Shown: piece after piece, positions 8,216 through 16,777 of the stretch | How the letters are laid out: each line of letters starts with the position of its first letter | How positions within the stretch are numbered: position 1 is the stretch's first letter | Program-made: the position numbers and the translations under genes | Notes under the pieces: generated by a model | Told to the model about the DNA's origin: nothing | The model's input: only the letters and a program-made list of their open reading frames with translations | Databases searched by the model: none | Origin: Anaeromyxobacter terrae | GTDB taxonomy: Bacteria > Myxococcota > Myxococcia > Myxococcales > Anaeromyxobacteraceae | Reading direction: 5' to 3' | NCBI RefSeq assembly: GCF_022690685.1 | Contig: NZ_JALCYY010000049.1 | Coordinates: 1 to 38,002, forward strand | DNA: 38,002 bases

Positions 8216-9343
8216 ATGGCCCTCTCGAAGCTCGCGCCGTCTTCCCTCTTCGCGCTGCTCGTCGCTGCCGCGCTCGCCGCGTGCGGTCCCGCCGCGGCGC
8301 CGAACCTCTCGACCTCCACGGACGCCATCAGCGCCTCCGCCGTCGACCCCGGCAATGCCGGGGGCAACAGGCTCACCACCGTCATGAGCCGCAACCTCTA
8401 CCTCGGCGCCGAGCTGGGGCCGGCGATCGCGGCGACGAACCTGGACGACTTCCTGAAGGCCACCACCGAGATCTGGGCGATGGTGCAGACGAACGACTTC
8501 TCGGTGCGCGCGCAGGGCATCGCCGACGAGATCGCCGCGGCGCGGCCGGAGGTGGTCGGCCTGCAGGAGGCCTACACCTGGACCTTCCGCACCGCCGCGC
8601 AGGCGCCCGAGGACGCGACCGTCGTCTACGACTACGTCCCGCAGCTCATCGACGCGCTCGCCGAGCGTGGGCTCCACTATCGCGCGGCGGCGAGCGTCAC
8701 GCTCTTCGACTTCGAGGCCCCCATCCTCACGCCCGAGGGGCTCGCGTTCGTGGGCATCACCGACCACGGCGTCATCCTGGCGCGCGAGGACGTGACCGCC
8801 GTGAACCCCTCGGCGCACGTGTTCGACACCCTCCTCCCGCTGAACGTCTTCGGGGCGCCGCCCATGAAGCTCCCGCGCGGCTGGGTGAGCGTGGACGTGA
8901 AGGATCAGGGCGAGTGGTACCGCTTCGTCTCGGTCCACCTCGAGGCGTACTACGCCCCGGTCCGGGTCGCGCAGGCGATGGAGCTCGCCGCCGCGCTCGC
9001 CGAGGTGCCCGGGCGGCTCATCGTCGCCGGCGATCTCAACTCCGATCCCGGCACGGAGGGCGCGGGCGTGCTCGTCGGCTCGGGGCTCGCGGACCTTTGG
9101 CCTGCACTCCACTCCGGCGAGCCGGGCTTCACGAGCCCGTACCACGAGAACCTCACCTTCGAGGAGGTCACGCTCGACGAGCGCATCGACTACGTGCTCT
9201 TCCGCGGCGATCTCACCCCGATCTTCGCCGACGTGGTGGGCGAGGAGCTCGGCGACCGCGTCGGCGGCCTCTGGCCGAGCGATCACGCCGGGGTCGTGGG
9301 AACCTTCCGGCTCGAGGAGCCGCGCTTCCTCGTGCTGCGATAG
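8216..9343 (+). CDS. Secreted endonuclease/exonuclease/phosphatase-fold lipoprotein
   Basis: 375 residues. The N-terminus is a lipoprotein signal with lipobox LAAC (Cys23). The mature part has the ordered catalytic signature of the DNase I-like EEP superfamily: N60 (MSRNLYLGA), E118 (VGLQEAY), H241 (VHLEAYY), D273/N275 (AGDLNSDPG), D325 (ERIDYVLF) and D356-H357 (PSDHAGV). All expected metal-binding and catalytic residues are present, so it should be an active phosphodiesterase or phosphatase at the cell envelope. The superfamily covers nucleases, sphingomyelinases and inositol phosphatases, and I cannot choose among them. The gene is single: divergent from the efflux operon and convergent with nifJ. 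Confidence 0.9.
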   Translation: MALSKLAPSSLFALLVAAALAACGPAAAPNLSTSTDAISASAVDPGNAGGNRLTTVMSRNLYLGAELGPAIAATNLDDFLKATTEIWAMVQTNDFSVRAQGIADEIAAARPEVVGLQEAYTWTFRTAAQAPEDATVVYDYVPQLIDALAERGLHYRAAASVTLFDFEAPILTPEGLAFVGITDHGVILAREDVTAVNPSAHVFDTLLPLNVFGAPPMKLPRGWVSVDVKDQGEWYRFVSVHLEAYYAPVRVAQAMELAAALAEVPGRLIVAGDLNSDPGTEGAGVLVGSGLADLWPALHSGEPGFTSPYHENLTFEEVTLDERIDYVLFRGDLTPIFADVVGEELGDRVGGLWPSDHAGVVGTFRLEEPRFLVLR

Positions 9344-9365
9344 CGCACGGTCTCAGGCGAAAAGG

Positions 9366-9401
9366 GACGGGCCCGACCCGCCGGAGCGGATCGGGCCCGT
9401 C
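9366..9401 (-). terminator. Intrinsic terminator of nifJ (between convergent genes)
   Basis: An 11-bp perfect stem, GACGGGCCCGA (9366-9376) with TCGGGCCCGTC (9391-9401), has a 14-nt loop. On the minus strand it is followed by CCTTTTCGCC, a short T-rich tail, 19 nt past the nifJ stop codon. On the plus strand the tail is T-poor, so it serves nifJ best, though the hairpin may also stop the lipoprotein transcript. Confidence 0.75.
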
Positions 9402-9420
9402 GTGTCTTCGGGGCTCGAGG

Positions 9421-12400
9421 CTACGCGCGCGCCTTCGGCGGCGGCGGCTTGCCCGGAGCGGCCGGGGCCGGGGCGGCGGCGCCGGGGACGAGGTTCGCCG
9501 GGTTCATCGCGCGGGCGAGCTGCTCGTAGAGCGCGTAGCGCTCGCGGACGTCCTTCTGCGCCTGCGCGAGCATCTTCGCGAAGCCCTCGGGGTTCGCCGC
9601 CTCCACCTGCCGGAAGCGGGTCTCGTTCTCGACGAAGCGGGCGAGGTCGATCTTCGGCGCCGGGCTGTCGAGCTTGAGCGGGCTCTCCCCCTGGGCGACG
9701 CGCCGCGGGTCGTAGCGGAAGAGCGGCCAGTAGCCAGACTCGACCGCCCTCTCCTGCTGCCCGAGCGCCTCGGACATCTCGTAGCCGTGCGCGATGCAGT
9801 GCGAGTAGGCGACGATGACGGACGTGCCGGTGTAGCTGTCCGCCTCCTTGAACGCGTTCACCGTCTGCGCGTCCTTGGCGCCGAGCGCGACCCGCGCGAC
9901 GTACGGGTGGCCGTAGGTCATCGCGAGCATGGCGAGGTCCTTCTTCGGCAGGGTCTTGCCGGCCACCGCGAACTTCGCCGCGGCGCCCATGGGCGTCGCC
10001 TTCGACGCCTGGCCGCCGGTGTTCGAGTACACCTCCGTGTCGAGCACGAGGATGTTCACGTCGCGGCCCTGCGCGATGACGTGGTCGAGGCCGCCGTACC
10101 CGATGTCGTACGCCCAGCCGTCGCCGCCCACGATCCAGACCGACTTGCGGACGAGGTAGTCGGCGATCTTCGAGAGCCAGCGCGCCTCGAAGGTGTCGAG
10201 CTTCGCGAGCTTCTGCTTGAGGAGCGTCACGCGCTCGCGCTGCTTTCCGATCGCGGCCTCGTCGCCCTGCTCCGCCTTCAGGATCTCCTCGACGAGCCCG
10301 TCGCCCACGGCGGTGCCCATCTTCGCGAGGAGCTCCTTCGCGTGCTCGGCCTGCTTGTCGATGGCGAGCCGCATGCCGAAGCCGAACTCGGCGTTGTCCT
10401 CGAAGAGCGAGTTCGCCCAGGCCGGACCGCGGCCCGCCTCGTCCTGCGTGTACGGCGTCGTCGGCAGGTTCGCGCCGAAGATGGAGGAGCAGCCCGTCGC
10501 GTTCGCGATGATGGCGCGGTCACCGTAGAGCTGCGTGAGGAGCTTCAGGTACGGGGTCTCGCCGCAGCCGGTGCAGGCGCCGGAGAACTCGAAGAGCGGC
10601 TGGAGGAACTGCGTCCCCTTCACGTCCAGCTTCACGCGGGTGCGGTCCGCCTCGGGGATGGACAGGAAGAACGCCCAGTTCGTCCGCTCCATCTCCTTGA
10701 GCGGCATGGCGTCCTTCATGTTGATGGCCTTCTTGCCCTTCTCGGTCTTCGACTCGGCCGGGCACATCTCCACGCACAGCGAGCAGCCGGTGCAGTCGTC
10801 CGGGGCGACCTGGAGCGCGTACTTGTTCCCCTTCACCTCCGGCGACTTGAAGTCCATCGTCACGAAGGTCTTCGGCGCGGCGGCTAGCACCTCGGGCGCG
10901 AAGAACTTCGGGCGGATCGCCGCGTGCGGGCAGATGAGCGCGCACTTGTTGCACTGGATGCAGAGGCTCGGCTCCCACACCGGCAGCTCGAGCGCGATCG
11001 AGCGCTTCTCCCACTTGGACGTCCCGGTCGGCCAGGTGCCGTCCACCGGGAACGCCGACACCGGGAGCTGGTCGCCCTTGCCGGCGAGCATGAGCGCCGT
11101 GACGCGCTTCACGAAGTCCGGCGCAACCTCGGCGACCGCCGGCGGGCGCGGCGTCCCGCTCACCTTGCGGTTCGCGGTGCTCACCTCGAAGAGGTGGGCG
11201 AGGGTGTGGTCCACCGCGGCGAAGTTCTTCTGGACGACCTCCGGCCCCTTGCGCGCGTAGGTCTTCTCGATCGTCTTCTTGATGTGCCCGATCGCCTCGT
11301 CGCGCGGGAGCACGCCCGAGATCGCGAAGAAGCAGGTCTGCATGATGGTGTTGATACGCACCCCCATGCCCGTCTCGCGCGCGACCTTGTACGCGTCGAT
11401 GACGAAGACCTTGAGCTTCTTGAGCAGGATCTGGTCCTGCACCTCCGCCGGCAGGTGGTCCCAGACCTCGTCCGGCCCGTAGTGCGAGTTGAGGAGGAAG
11501 GTCGCGCCGGGCGCCGCCGCCTCGACCATGTCGTACTTCTCGAGGAAGCCGAACTGGTGGCAGGCGACGAAGTTCGCCTTCGAGATGAGGTACGCGGAAC
11601 GGATCGGCTTCGGCCCGAAGCGCAGGTGCGAGATCGTCACCGAGCCGGACTTCTTCGAGTCGTAGACGAAGTAGCCCTGCGCGAAGTTGGGCGTGTCCTC
11701 GCCGATGATCTTGATGGAGTTCTTGTTCGCGCCGACCGTGCCGTCCGCGCCGAGACCGTAGAAGAGCGCGCGCACGACGCCGGCGGGCTCGGTGTCGAAG
11801 GCCGGGTCGTACTTGAGCGACGTGTGGCTGATGTCGTCGTTGATGCCGACGGTGAAGTGGCGCTTCGGCCGCGGCTTCCCGAGCTCGTCGAAGACCGCCT
11901 TCACCATCCCGGGCGTGAACTCCTTGGAGGAGAGGCCGTAGCGGCCGCCGATGACGGTGAGCTGGTGGTGGAAGCGGTCGATGTGCGCCTGCTCCGCCTC
12001 GCGCAGCGCGGTGACGACGTCCTGGTAGAGCGGCTCGCCGAGCGCGCCCGGCTCCTTCGTGCGATCGAGCACCGCGATGTGGTGCACGGTCCGCGGGAAG
12101 ACCGTCATGAACGCCCCGAGGTCGAAGGGCCGGTAGAGCCGGACCTTCACGAGGCCGACCTTCTCGCCCTTCGCGACGAGGTGCTCGACCGTCTCCTCGA
12201 TGGTCTCGCACGCGGAGCCCATCGCGACGACCACGCGCTCCGCCTCCGGGTGGCCGACGTACTCGAAGAGCTTGTAGCGGCGGCCGGTGAGCTTGCCGAA
12301 CGCGTCCATCGCCTCCTGCACGTGCTCGGCGGCCTCGGCGTAGAACGGGTTGCACGCCTCGCGCGCCTGGAAGAACGCGTCGGGGTTCTGGGCGGTGCCG

Positions 12401-13050
12401 CGCACGCTGGGCCGGTCGGGCGTGAGCGCCCGGGCACGGTGGGCGGCGACCAGCTCCTCCGGGATCATCTGGCGGAGGTCGTCGTCGGTGAGCTCCTCCA
12501 TCTTCGCGACCTCGTGCGAGGTGCGGAAGCCGTCGAAGAAGTGGAGGAACGGGATGCGCGAGAAGAGCGAGGCGCGCTGCGCGATGGCCGCGAAGTCGTG
12601 CGCCTCCTGCACCGACGCCGAGGAGAGCAGCCCGAACCCGGTCTGGCGGACGGCCATCACGTCGGAGTGATCGCCGAAGATCGAGAGCGCGTGGGTCGCG
12701 AGCGTGCGCGCGCTGACGTGCATGCAGAACGCGGTGAGCTCCCCCGCGATCTTGTACATGTTCGGGATCATGAGGAGCAGGCCCTGCGACGCCGTGAAGG
12801 TCGTCGTGAGCGCCCCCGCCTGCAGCGCGCCGTGCACCGCGCCGGCCGCGCCGCCCTCCGACTGCATCTCGGAGACCGAGGGCACCGTGCCCCAGATGTT
12901 CTTGCGGCCCTTCGCCGACCACTCGTCGGCCCACTCGCCCATGTTGGAGGAGGGGGTGATCGGGTAGATCGCGATCACCTCGTTGATCCGGTGGGCGACC
13001 GACGCGACGGCCTCGTTGCCGTCCATGGTCACCATGCGCCTGTTCGCCAT
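9421..13050 (-). CDS. nifJ: Pyruvate:ferredoxin (flavodoxin) oxidoreductase, single chain
   Basis: 1209 residues, normal for the single-chain homodimeric enzyme. It oxidises pyruvate plus CoA to acetyl-CoA and CO2 and reduces ferredoxin or flavodoxin. The N-terminal domain has IYPITPSSNMGEWAD (28-42). The ferredoxin domain has two 4Fe-4S motifs, C697-x2-C-x2-C-x3-C707 and C753-x2-C-x2-C-x3-C763. The proximal-cluster cysteines begin at C826/C829 (ACTGCGETPYLK). The thiamine-diphosphate site is GGDGWAYDIGYGG (975-987) with LDTEVYSNTGGQASKATPMG (1003-1022). The frame extends upstream to 13644, but the ATG at 13050 has GAGGAGG about 8 nt upstream and matches the family N-terminus. It is divergent from a kinase gene, monocistronic, and followed by a terminator. 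Confidence 0.98.
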   Translation of the reverse strand: MANRRMVTMDGNEAVASVAHRINEVIAIYPITPSSNMGEWADEWSAKGRKNIWGTVPSVSEMQSEGGAAGAVHGALQAGALTTTFTASQGLLLMIPNMYKIAGELTAFCMHVSARTLATHALSIFGDHSDVMAVRQTGFGLLSSASVQEAHDFAAIAQRASLFSRIPFLHFFDGFRTSHEVAKMEELTDDDLRQMIPEELVAAHRARALTPDRPSVRGTAQNPDAFFQAREACNPFYAEAAEHVQEAMDAFGKLTGRRYKLFEYVGHPEAERVVVAMGSACETIEETVEHLVAKGEKVGLVKVRLYRPFDLGAFMTVFPRTVHHIAVLDRTKEPGALGEPLYQDVVTALREAEQAHIDRFHHQLTVIGGRYGLSSKEFTPGMVKAVFDELGKPRPKRHFTVGINDDISHTSLKYDPAFDTEPAGVVRALFYGLGADGTVGANKNSIKIIGEDTPNFAQGYFVYDSKKSGSVTISHLRFGPKPIRSAYLISKANFVACHQFGFLEKYDMVEAAAPGATFLLNSHYGPDEVWDHLPAEVQDQILLKKLKVFVIDAYKVARETGMGVRINTIMQTCFFAISGVLPRDEAIGHIKKTIEKTYARKGPEVVQKNFAAVDHTLAHLFEVSTANRKVSGTPRPPAVAEVAPDFVKRVTALMLAGKGDQLPVSAFPVDGTWPTGTSKWEKRSIALELPVWEPSLCIQCNKCALICPHAAIRPKFFAPEVLAAAPKTFVTMDFKSPEVKGNKYALQVAPDDCTGCSLCVEMCPAESKTEKGKKAINMKDAMPLKEMERTNWAFFLSIPEADRTRVKLDVKGTQFLQPLFEFSGACTGCGETPYLKLLTQLYGDRAIIANATGCSSIFGANLPTTPYTQDEAGRGPAWANSLFEDNAEFGFGMRLAIDKQAEHAKELLAKMGTAVGDGLVEEILKAEQGDEAAIGKQRERVTLLKQKLAKLDTFEARWLSKIADYLVRKSVWIVGGDGWAYDIGYGGLDHVIAQGRDVNILVLDTEVYSNTGGQASKATPMGAAAKFAVAGKTLPKKDLAMLAMTYGHPYVARVALGAKDAQTVNAFKEADSYTGTSVIVAYSHCIAHGYEMSEALGQQERAVESGYWPLFRYDPRRVAQGESPLKLDSPAPKIDLARFVENETRFRQVEAANPEGFAKMLAQAQKDVRERYALYEQLARAMNPANLVPGAAAPAPAAPGKPPPPKARA

Positions 13051-13161
13051 CGGTTCTGCCTCCTCGAGACGTGCGCGCCGCGGCGCGCGCTCTTGCGCCG
13101 CGGAACAGCCGAGCGGGATTGACTTGACTTCGGGTCGATTGGAGCCGCTGGAGCCCAAGGA

Positions 13162-13191
13162 CTGTAGCAGATCGACCGACCCCTCCGACAA
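13162..13191 (-). promoter_or_regulatory. Possible sigma-70-type promoter for nifJ
   Basis: On the minus strand, TTGTCG (13186-13191) and CTACAG (13162-13167) are separated by 18 nt, in the 254-bp gap between nifJ and the divergent kinase gene. Both boxes match the consensus only partly. It would give a leader of about 105 nt. Confidence 0.25.
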
Positions 13192-13304
13192 CCCCGGGGA
13201 ACGGCGACGTTCTTCCAGGACCGGACCACTCCGGTTTCGCTCCCACATCCGCGCGCAGCCGCCTGCTTGCACGCCGGGTCGCGGCCGTCGCAAGCTGCCC
13301 GGCC

Positions 13305-14363
13305 ATGGTGCGCAAGGTCGGGACGAGCCGGATCGTCCGGGAAATCGGGCGTGGCGGCATGGGCGTCGTCTACGAGGCCCACCAGGACGGCCTCGAGCGC
13401 CCGGTGGCCGTGAAGGCCCTCGACACGAAGCTCGCACGCTCGAAGGAGATAGTGGAGCGCTTCCGTCGGGAAGGGCGGGCGTACGCCCGGCTCCGGCACG
13501 AGGCCATCGTCGGGGTCCACGACCTCGTCGAGAAGGACGACGGCCTCTACCTCGTGACCGACCTCGTCGACGGCGCGGACCTCGCCCGCGTCCTCGCGAC
13601 CGGCGGCGCGCTGCCCGCCGACTGCGTGGCGGTGGTCGGCGCACGGATCGCCGACGCGCTCGACTACGTCCACTTCAACGGGCTCCTCCACCGCGACGTG
13701 AAGCCCGCGAACGTGATGGTCTCTCGGGACGGCGAGGTGAAGCTCATGGACTTCGGAATCGCGAAGGGCGCCGAGGACCTGTCGCTCACCAAGGCCGGCA
13801 TGCTGGTGGGCAGCCCCTCGTACATGGCGCCGGAGGTCCTCGCCGGCGAGGAAGAGGGGCCGGGCGCCGACGTGTGGGCGCTCGGGGTGACGCTCTACGA
13901 GCTCACCACCGGCGAGAAGCCCTTCCGCGGCAAGAACGCCGAGGAGCTCTTCGCCGCCATCGCGCGCGGCCGCTTCAAGAAGGTCCGCGCCCTCGCGCCC
14001 GACTGCCCGCGGCGGCTCGCGCACGCGATCGAGCGCTGCCTCTCGCGCAAGCCCTCCGCCCGCATCGCCTCCGCGGGCGCCCTCGCCCGCGTGCTCGACG
14101 CCACCGCCGCGCGGCTCGTCGGCCGCAAGCTCCACCCGCGCGCCCGCCTCGTCGCGCTCCTCGCGAACCGCGGCTACGCGACGGAGGAGGTCGCGCTCTC
14201 CAAGCTCGACCTCTCCACCCTGCGCGCCACCCGCGTCGCCGACGTCCGCGGCTCCGCCACCGCCGCCGAGTTCCCCATCCGCCGCCGCGCCCCGTTCCGG
14301 CTCGGGCTCGCGATGATCCTCGCGCTCGCCGCGGGGGTGGCGGCGTGGTTCGTGAGGATCTGA
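13305..14363 (+). CDS. Tail-anchored Ser/Thr protein kinase (Hanks type)
   Basis: 352 residues. The kinase domain starts almost at residue 1: glycine loop G15-R-G-G-M-G20, ATP-anchoring K37 (VAVKAL), catalytic loop H129-R-D131-VKPAN, metal-binding D149-F-G and the activation-segment end SPSYMAPE (170-177). All key residues are intact, so it should be active. A linker of about 70 residues follows, then one hydrophobic segment at the extreme C-terminus (about 331-349) with only two or three residues after it. There is no extracellular sensor. It would sit on the cytoplasmic face, held by a tail anchor. The gene diverges from nifJ. Substrates are unknown. Such kinases are abundant in Myxococcota. 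Confidence 0.93.
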   Translation: MVRKVGTSRIVREIGRGGMGVVYEAHQDGLERPVAVKALDTKLARSKEIVERFRREGRAYARLRHEAIVGVHDLVEKDDGLYLVTDLVDGADLARVLATGGALPADCVAVVGARIADALDYVHFNGLLHRDVKPANVMVSRDGEVKLMDFGIAKGAEDLSLTKAGMLVGSPSYMAPEVLAGEEEGPGADVWALGVTLYELTTGEKPFRGKNAEELFAAIARGRFKKVRALAPDCPRRLAHAIERCLSRKPSARIASAGALARVLDATAARLVGRKLHPRARLVALLANRGYATEEVALSKLDLSTLRATRVADVRGSATAAEFPIRRRAPFRLGLAMILALAAGVAAWFVRI

Positions 14364-14455
14364 GGGTCAGGCGCGCCGCCGCCGGTCGCTGCCCGAGCGC
14401 GCTCCTTCGCGCGCTCTCATGCCCGCGCCGCGCCGAGCGACTAGGATGCGCCCCC

Positions 14456-15349
14456 GTGCGCGCCCGCATCGTCCTCGTCTACGTCGCCATCGCCTTCCTG
14501 TGGGGCTCCACCTGGTCGGTGATCCGCGTCGGGCTCGAGCACCTGCCGCCGCTCCGCTTCGCGGGCTTGCGCATGGCGCTCGCGGCGGCGCTGCTCGCTC
14601 CGTTCGCGCTGCGCGGCGGGGCCTGGCGCGTGCTCGTCGGCGAGACGGGGCCGCGCATCGCGCTCGTGGGCATCTTCCAGATCGCCCTCCCCTACGGGCT
14701 CATGTTCGTCGCCCAGCAGTGGGTCCCCTCCGGCCTCGCCGCGCTCCTCTTCGCGAGCTTCCCGGTCTGGATCGCGCTCCTCGCCCGCGTCTTCCTCCCC
14801 GGCGAGCGGCTGACCCCCGCGAAGCTCGCGTCCGCGGCGCTCGGCGTCGCGGGCATCGCGGTCCTCCAGGCGCCGCACCTCGGCGCGCTCCAGGGCTCGG
14901 GGCGGCTCGCGCTCGGGAGCGCGCTCATCGTCTCGGCGTCGATCGTCGTCGCGCTCGCGAACGTGCTCGTGCGGCGCCACCTCGTCGCCGTCTCGCCGCT
15001 CGCGATGACGGCGGGGCAGACCGTCGTCGGCGCGGTGGTGCTCCTCGCCGCGGCGCTGGCGCTCGAGCACGGCCGTCCGGCGGAGTACACGCCCGCGGCG
15101 CTCGGGGCGCTCGCCTACCTCGCGGTGTTCGGCACGGCCCTCACCTACATCGGCCTCTACTGGCTCGTGCCGCGCGTGCCCATCGCCGCCGTCGGCGCGC
15201 TCCCGCTCCTCGACACGACCGTCGCGGTCACCCTCGGCGCGGTCCTGCTCCACGAGTCCGTCGGCTGGAACCTCGCGCTCGGCGGCGCGATGGTGCTCGC
15301 AGCCGCCGCGCTCGCGACGCGCGACGCACAGCCCGCTGCGGACGCCTGA
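14456..15349 (+). CDS. EamA/DMT-family metabolite exporter
   Basis: 297 residues from the GTG at 14456. The open frame begins much earlier, but upstream translation is not membrane-like. The first membrane helix starts right after this GTG (VLVYVAIAFLWGSTWSVIRV), and an AGGA lies about 8 nt before it. The protein shows two EamA repeats of five helices each, including ALPYGLMFVAQQWVPSGLAAL in the first and AYLAVFGTALTYIGLYWLV in the second. Family members export amino acids, nucleobases or other small metabolites across the inner membrane; the substrate is unknown. It lies 92 nt after the kinase gene and 68 nt before the cytochrome gene. Confidence 0.9.
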   Translation: MRARIVLVYVAIAFLWGSTWSVIRVGLEHLPPLRFAGLRMALAAALLAPFALRGGAWRVLVGETGPRIALVGIFQIALPYGLMFVAQQWVPSGLAALLFASFPVWIALLARVFLPGERLTPAKLASAALGVAGIAVLQAPHLGALQGSGRLALGSALIVSASIVVALANVLVRRHLVAVSPLAMTAGQTVVGAVVLLAAALALEHGRPAEYTPAALGALAYLAVFGTALTYIGLYWLVPRVPIAAVGALPLLDTTVAVTLGAVLLHESVGWNLALGGAMVLAAAALATRDAQPAADA

Positions 15350-15417
15350 CGGCGAAAACTGGCGCGACCGGCGCGATTCTCCGAGGATCCCCGGAGGGGG
15401 AGGCTCGGGAGAGTTCG

Positions 15418-16761
15418 ATGGCTCGCATCTCGCTGCAGGACGCGCTCCGCGCGCTCGCGCTGACGCTGCTCCTCGCGGGAGCTTGCGACTCCCGTGCACC
15501 CATCGGCCCGAGGCGCGAGCCACCCCCGGGCGAGCCGCCCCCCGGTGAGCCGCCGCCCGTCGCGACCGGCCCCTGCGACTCCTGTCACGGCGCCCCCCCG
15601 CAGACGGGCGCCCACCTGGCGCACGCGCTGCCGGTGAGCGTGGACGGGCTCGTCTACGGCGACCTGCGCATCCTCGAGGACGTCGCGACGGGCGGGACGC
15701 GCTACGCCTTCGGCTGCGGCCACTGCCACCCGCTCGATCCGGCGGCGCACGAGGCGGACCTCGGCAACGATGGGCTGCCCGACGTCGTGCTCACGCCGCC
15801 GCCGCAGCCGGTCGCCGGGGACGCCATCAAGCGCCGCAACGCCCCCCAGGCGGCGTGGGATCCGGCGACGGGCACGTGCAGCGGGGTCTACTGCCACTCG
15901 AGCGGCCTCGGCGCGCCGGACGCGCCGCTCGACTACCGGACGACGCCCGCCTGGACCGCGGCGCCCGGCGCGCTCGGCTGCGACGGCTGCCACGGGAACC
16001 CGCCGCGCTACCGCTCCGCCGGCTCCGCGAGCGCCGCGCCCAACTCGCACCTCCAGCTCGCGAGCGACGGCTGGGAGTGGGGTCACTACGCGGGCCTGCC
16101 CGGCGCGTGGCACCCGTCGGGCTCGAAGCATGGCGGCGGCCTCGGCTGGGTGGGCGAGCACGCGGCGGCACCCATCACCTGCCAGACCTGCCACTTCGAC
16201 ACCGTCGATCCCGCCAACGTGAAGCAGAGCGGCTTCTATTACCTCGACACCCAGGGCAGCTACGCGTTCGACGTGCCGGAGGCGGACCCGTCGCGCACCG
16301 GATCCCTGGACTGGCAGGCGTCGCAGTGCGCGACCTGCCACGACGGCGTGCTCGCGCACGTGGGCGCCGGCAAGGTGCTCCCGCTCCGGCACGTGAACGG
16401 GCGGGCCGACGTCGCCTTCGACCCGCGCCCGTCGCTGCCCTCGTACTACCCCGGCACCGGCCTGCCTCCGCTCACGCCCGCGTGGCCGATCGAGCCGTAT
16501 TACGTCTGGAGCTTCAACGCCCGGGTCGACGCCGCGGCGCTGCCGCCCGGCACGGCGGTGCACGAGGCGGCCGATGGGACGCGCGTTCTCGGCGTCTCGC
16601 TCGAGCACGCGACCTACGACCCGGCGACCCGCACCTGCTCCAACGTGGGGTGCCACCTCGAGCGGCAGGCGTACGTCGACGCGGGGACGCTGAAGCCCTT
16701 GCGCTGGGGCGACCCGTACGACTTCTACTGGGCCTGCAACTACTGTCACCCGCGGTTCTAG
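15418..16761 (+). CDS. Multiheme c-type cytochrome lipoprotein (mixed CxxCH and CxxxxCH motifs)
   Basis: 447 residues from the ATG at 15418, with GGGAGAG just upstream. A lipoprotein signal (LLLAGAC, Cys23) is followed by a Pro/Gly/Glu linker with PPPGE repeats. Eight haem-type motifs follow: CxxCH at C53, C100, C188, C255, C304 and C440, and CxxxxCH at C154 and C407. This mixture is typical of the CxxxxCH/CxxCH family (TIGR01904-like) of Geobacter and Anaeromyxobacter. It is probably anchored in the periplasm or on the outer membrane and carries electrons for respiration of metals or other acceptors. Whether the CxxxxCH sites bind haem is uncertain. The stop lies 16 nt from the convergent rsfS stop. 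Confidence 0.93.
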   Translation: MARISLQDALRALALTLLLAGACDSRAPIGPRREPPPGEPPPGEPPPVATGPCDSCHGAPPQTGAHLAHALPVSVDGLVYGDLRILEDVATGGTRYAFGCGHCHPLDPAAHEADLGNDGLPDVVLTPPPQPVAGDAIKRRNAPQAAWDPATGTCSGVYCHSSGLGAPDAPLDYRTTPAWTAAPGALGCDGCHGNPPRYRSAGSASAAPNSHLQLASDGWEWGHYAGLPGAWHPSGSKHGGGLGWVGEHAAAPITCQTCHFDTVDPANVKQSGFYYLDTQGSYAFDVPEADPSRTGSLDWQASQCATCHDGVLAHVGAGKVLPLRHVNGRADVAFDPRPSLPSYYPGTGLPPLTPAWPIEPYYVWSFNARVDAAALPPGTAVHEAADGTRVLGVSLEHATYDPATRTCSNVGCHLERQAYVDAGTLKPLRWGDPYDFYWACNYCHPRF

Positions 16762-16777
16762 CGGCCCCCGGAGAGCC

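Noticed and set aside
7958-9286. Upstream extension of the adaptor frame by more than 400 codons
   Set aside because: The extension is antisense to the EEP gene and precedes a clear lipoprotein signal peptide with a good ribosome-binding site at 7957.
8116-13122. Long plus-strand frames (923 and 732 codons) over the EEP gene and nifJ
   Set aside because: Shadow frames of the EEP lipoprotein gene (another frame) and of nifJ (antisense). No start signals or protein motifs.
13051-13644. Upstream extension of the nifJ frame
   Set aside because: It is Arg/Pro-rich, runs antisense into the kinase gene, and the conserved NifJ N-terminus begins at 13050 next to a strong GAGGAGG.
15157-16749. 530-codon minus-strand frame over the cytochrome
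   Set aside because: Antisense to a gene with eight ordered haem motifs; the translation is Arg/Val/Gly filler.
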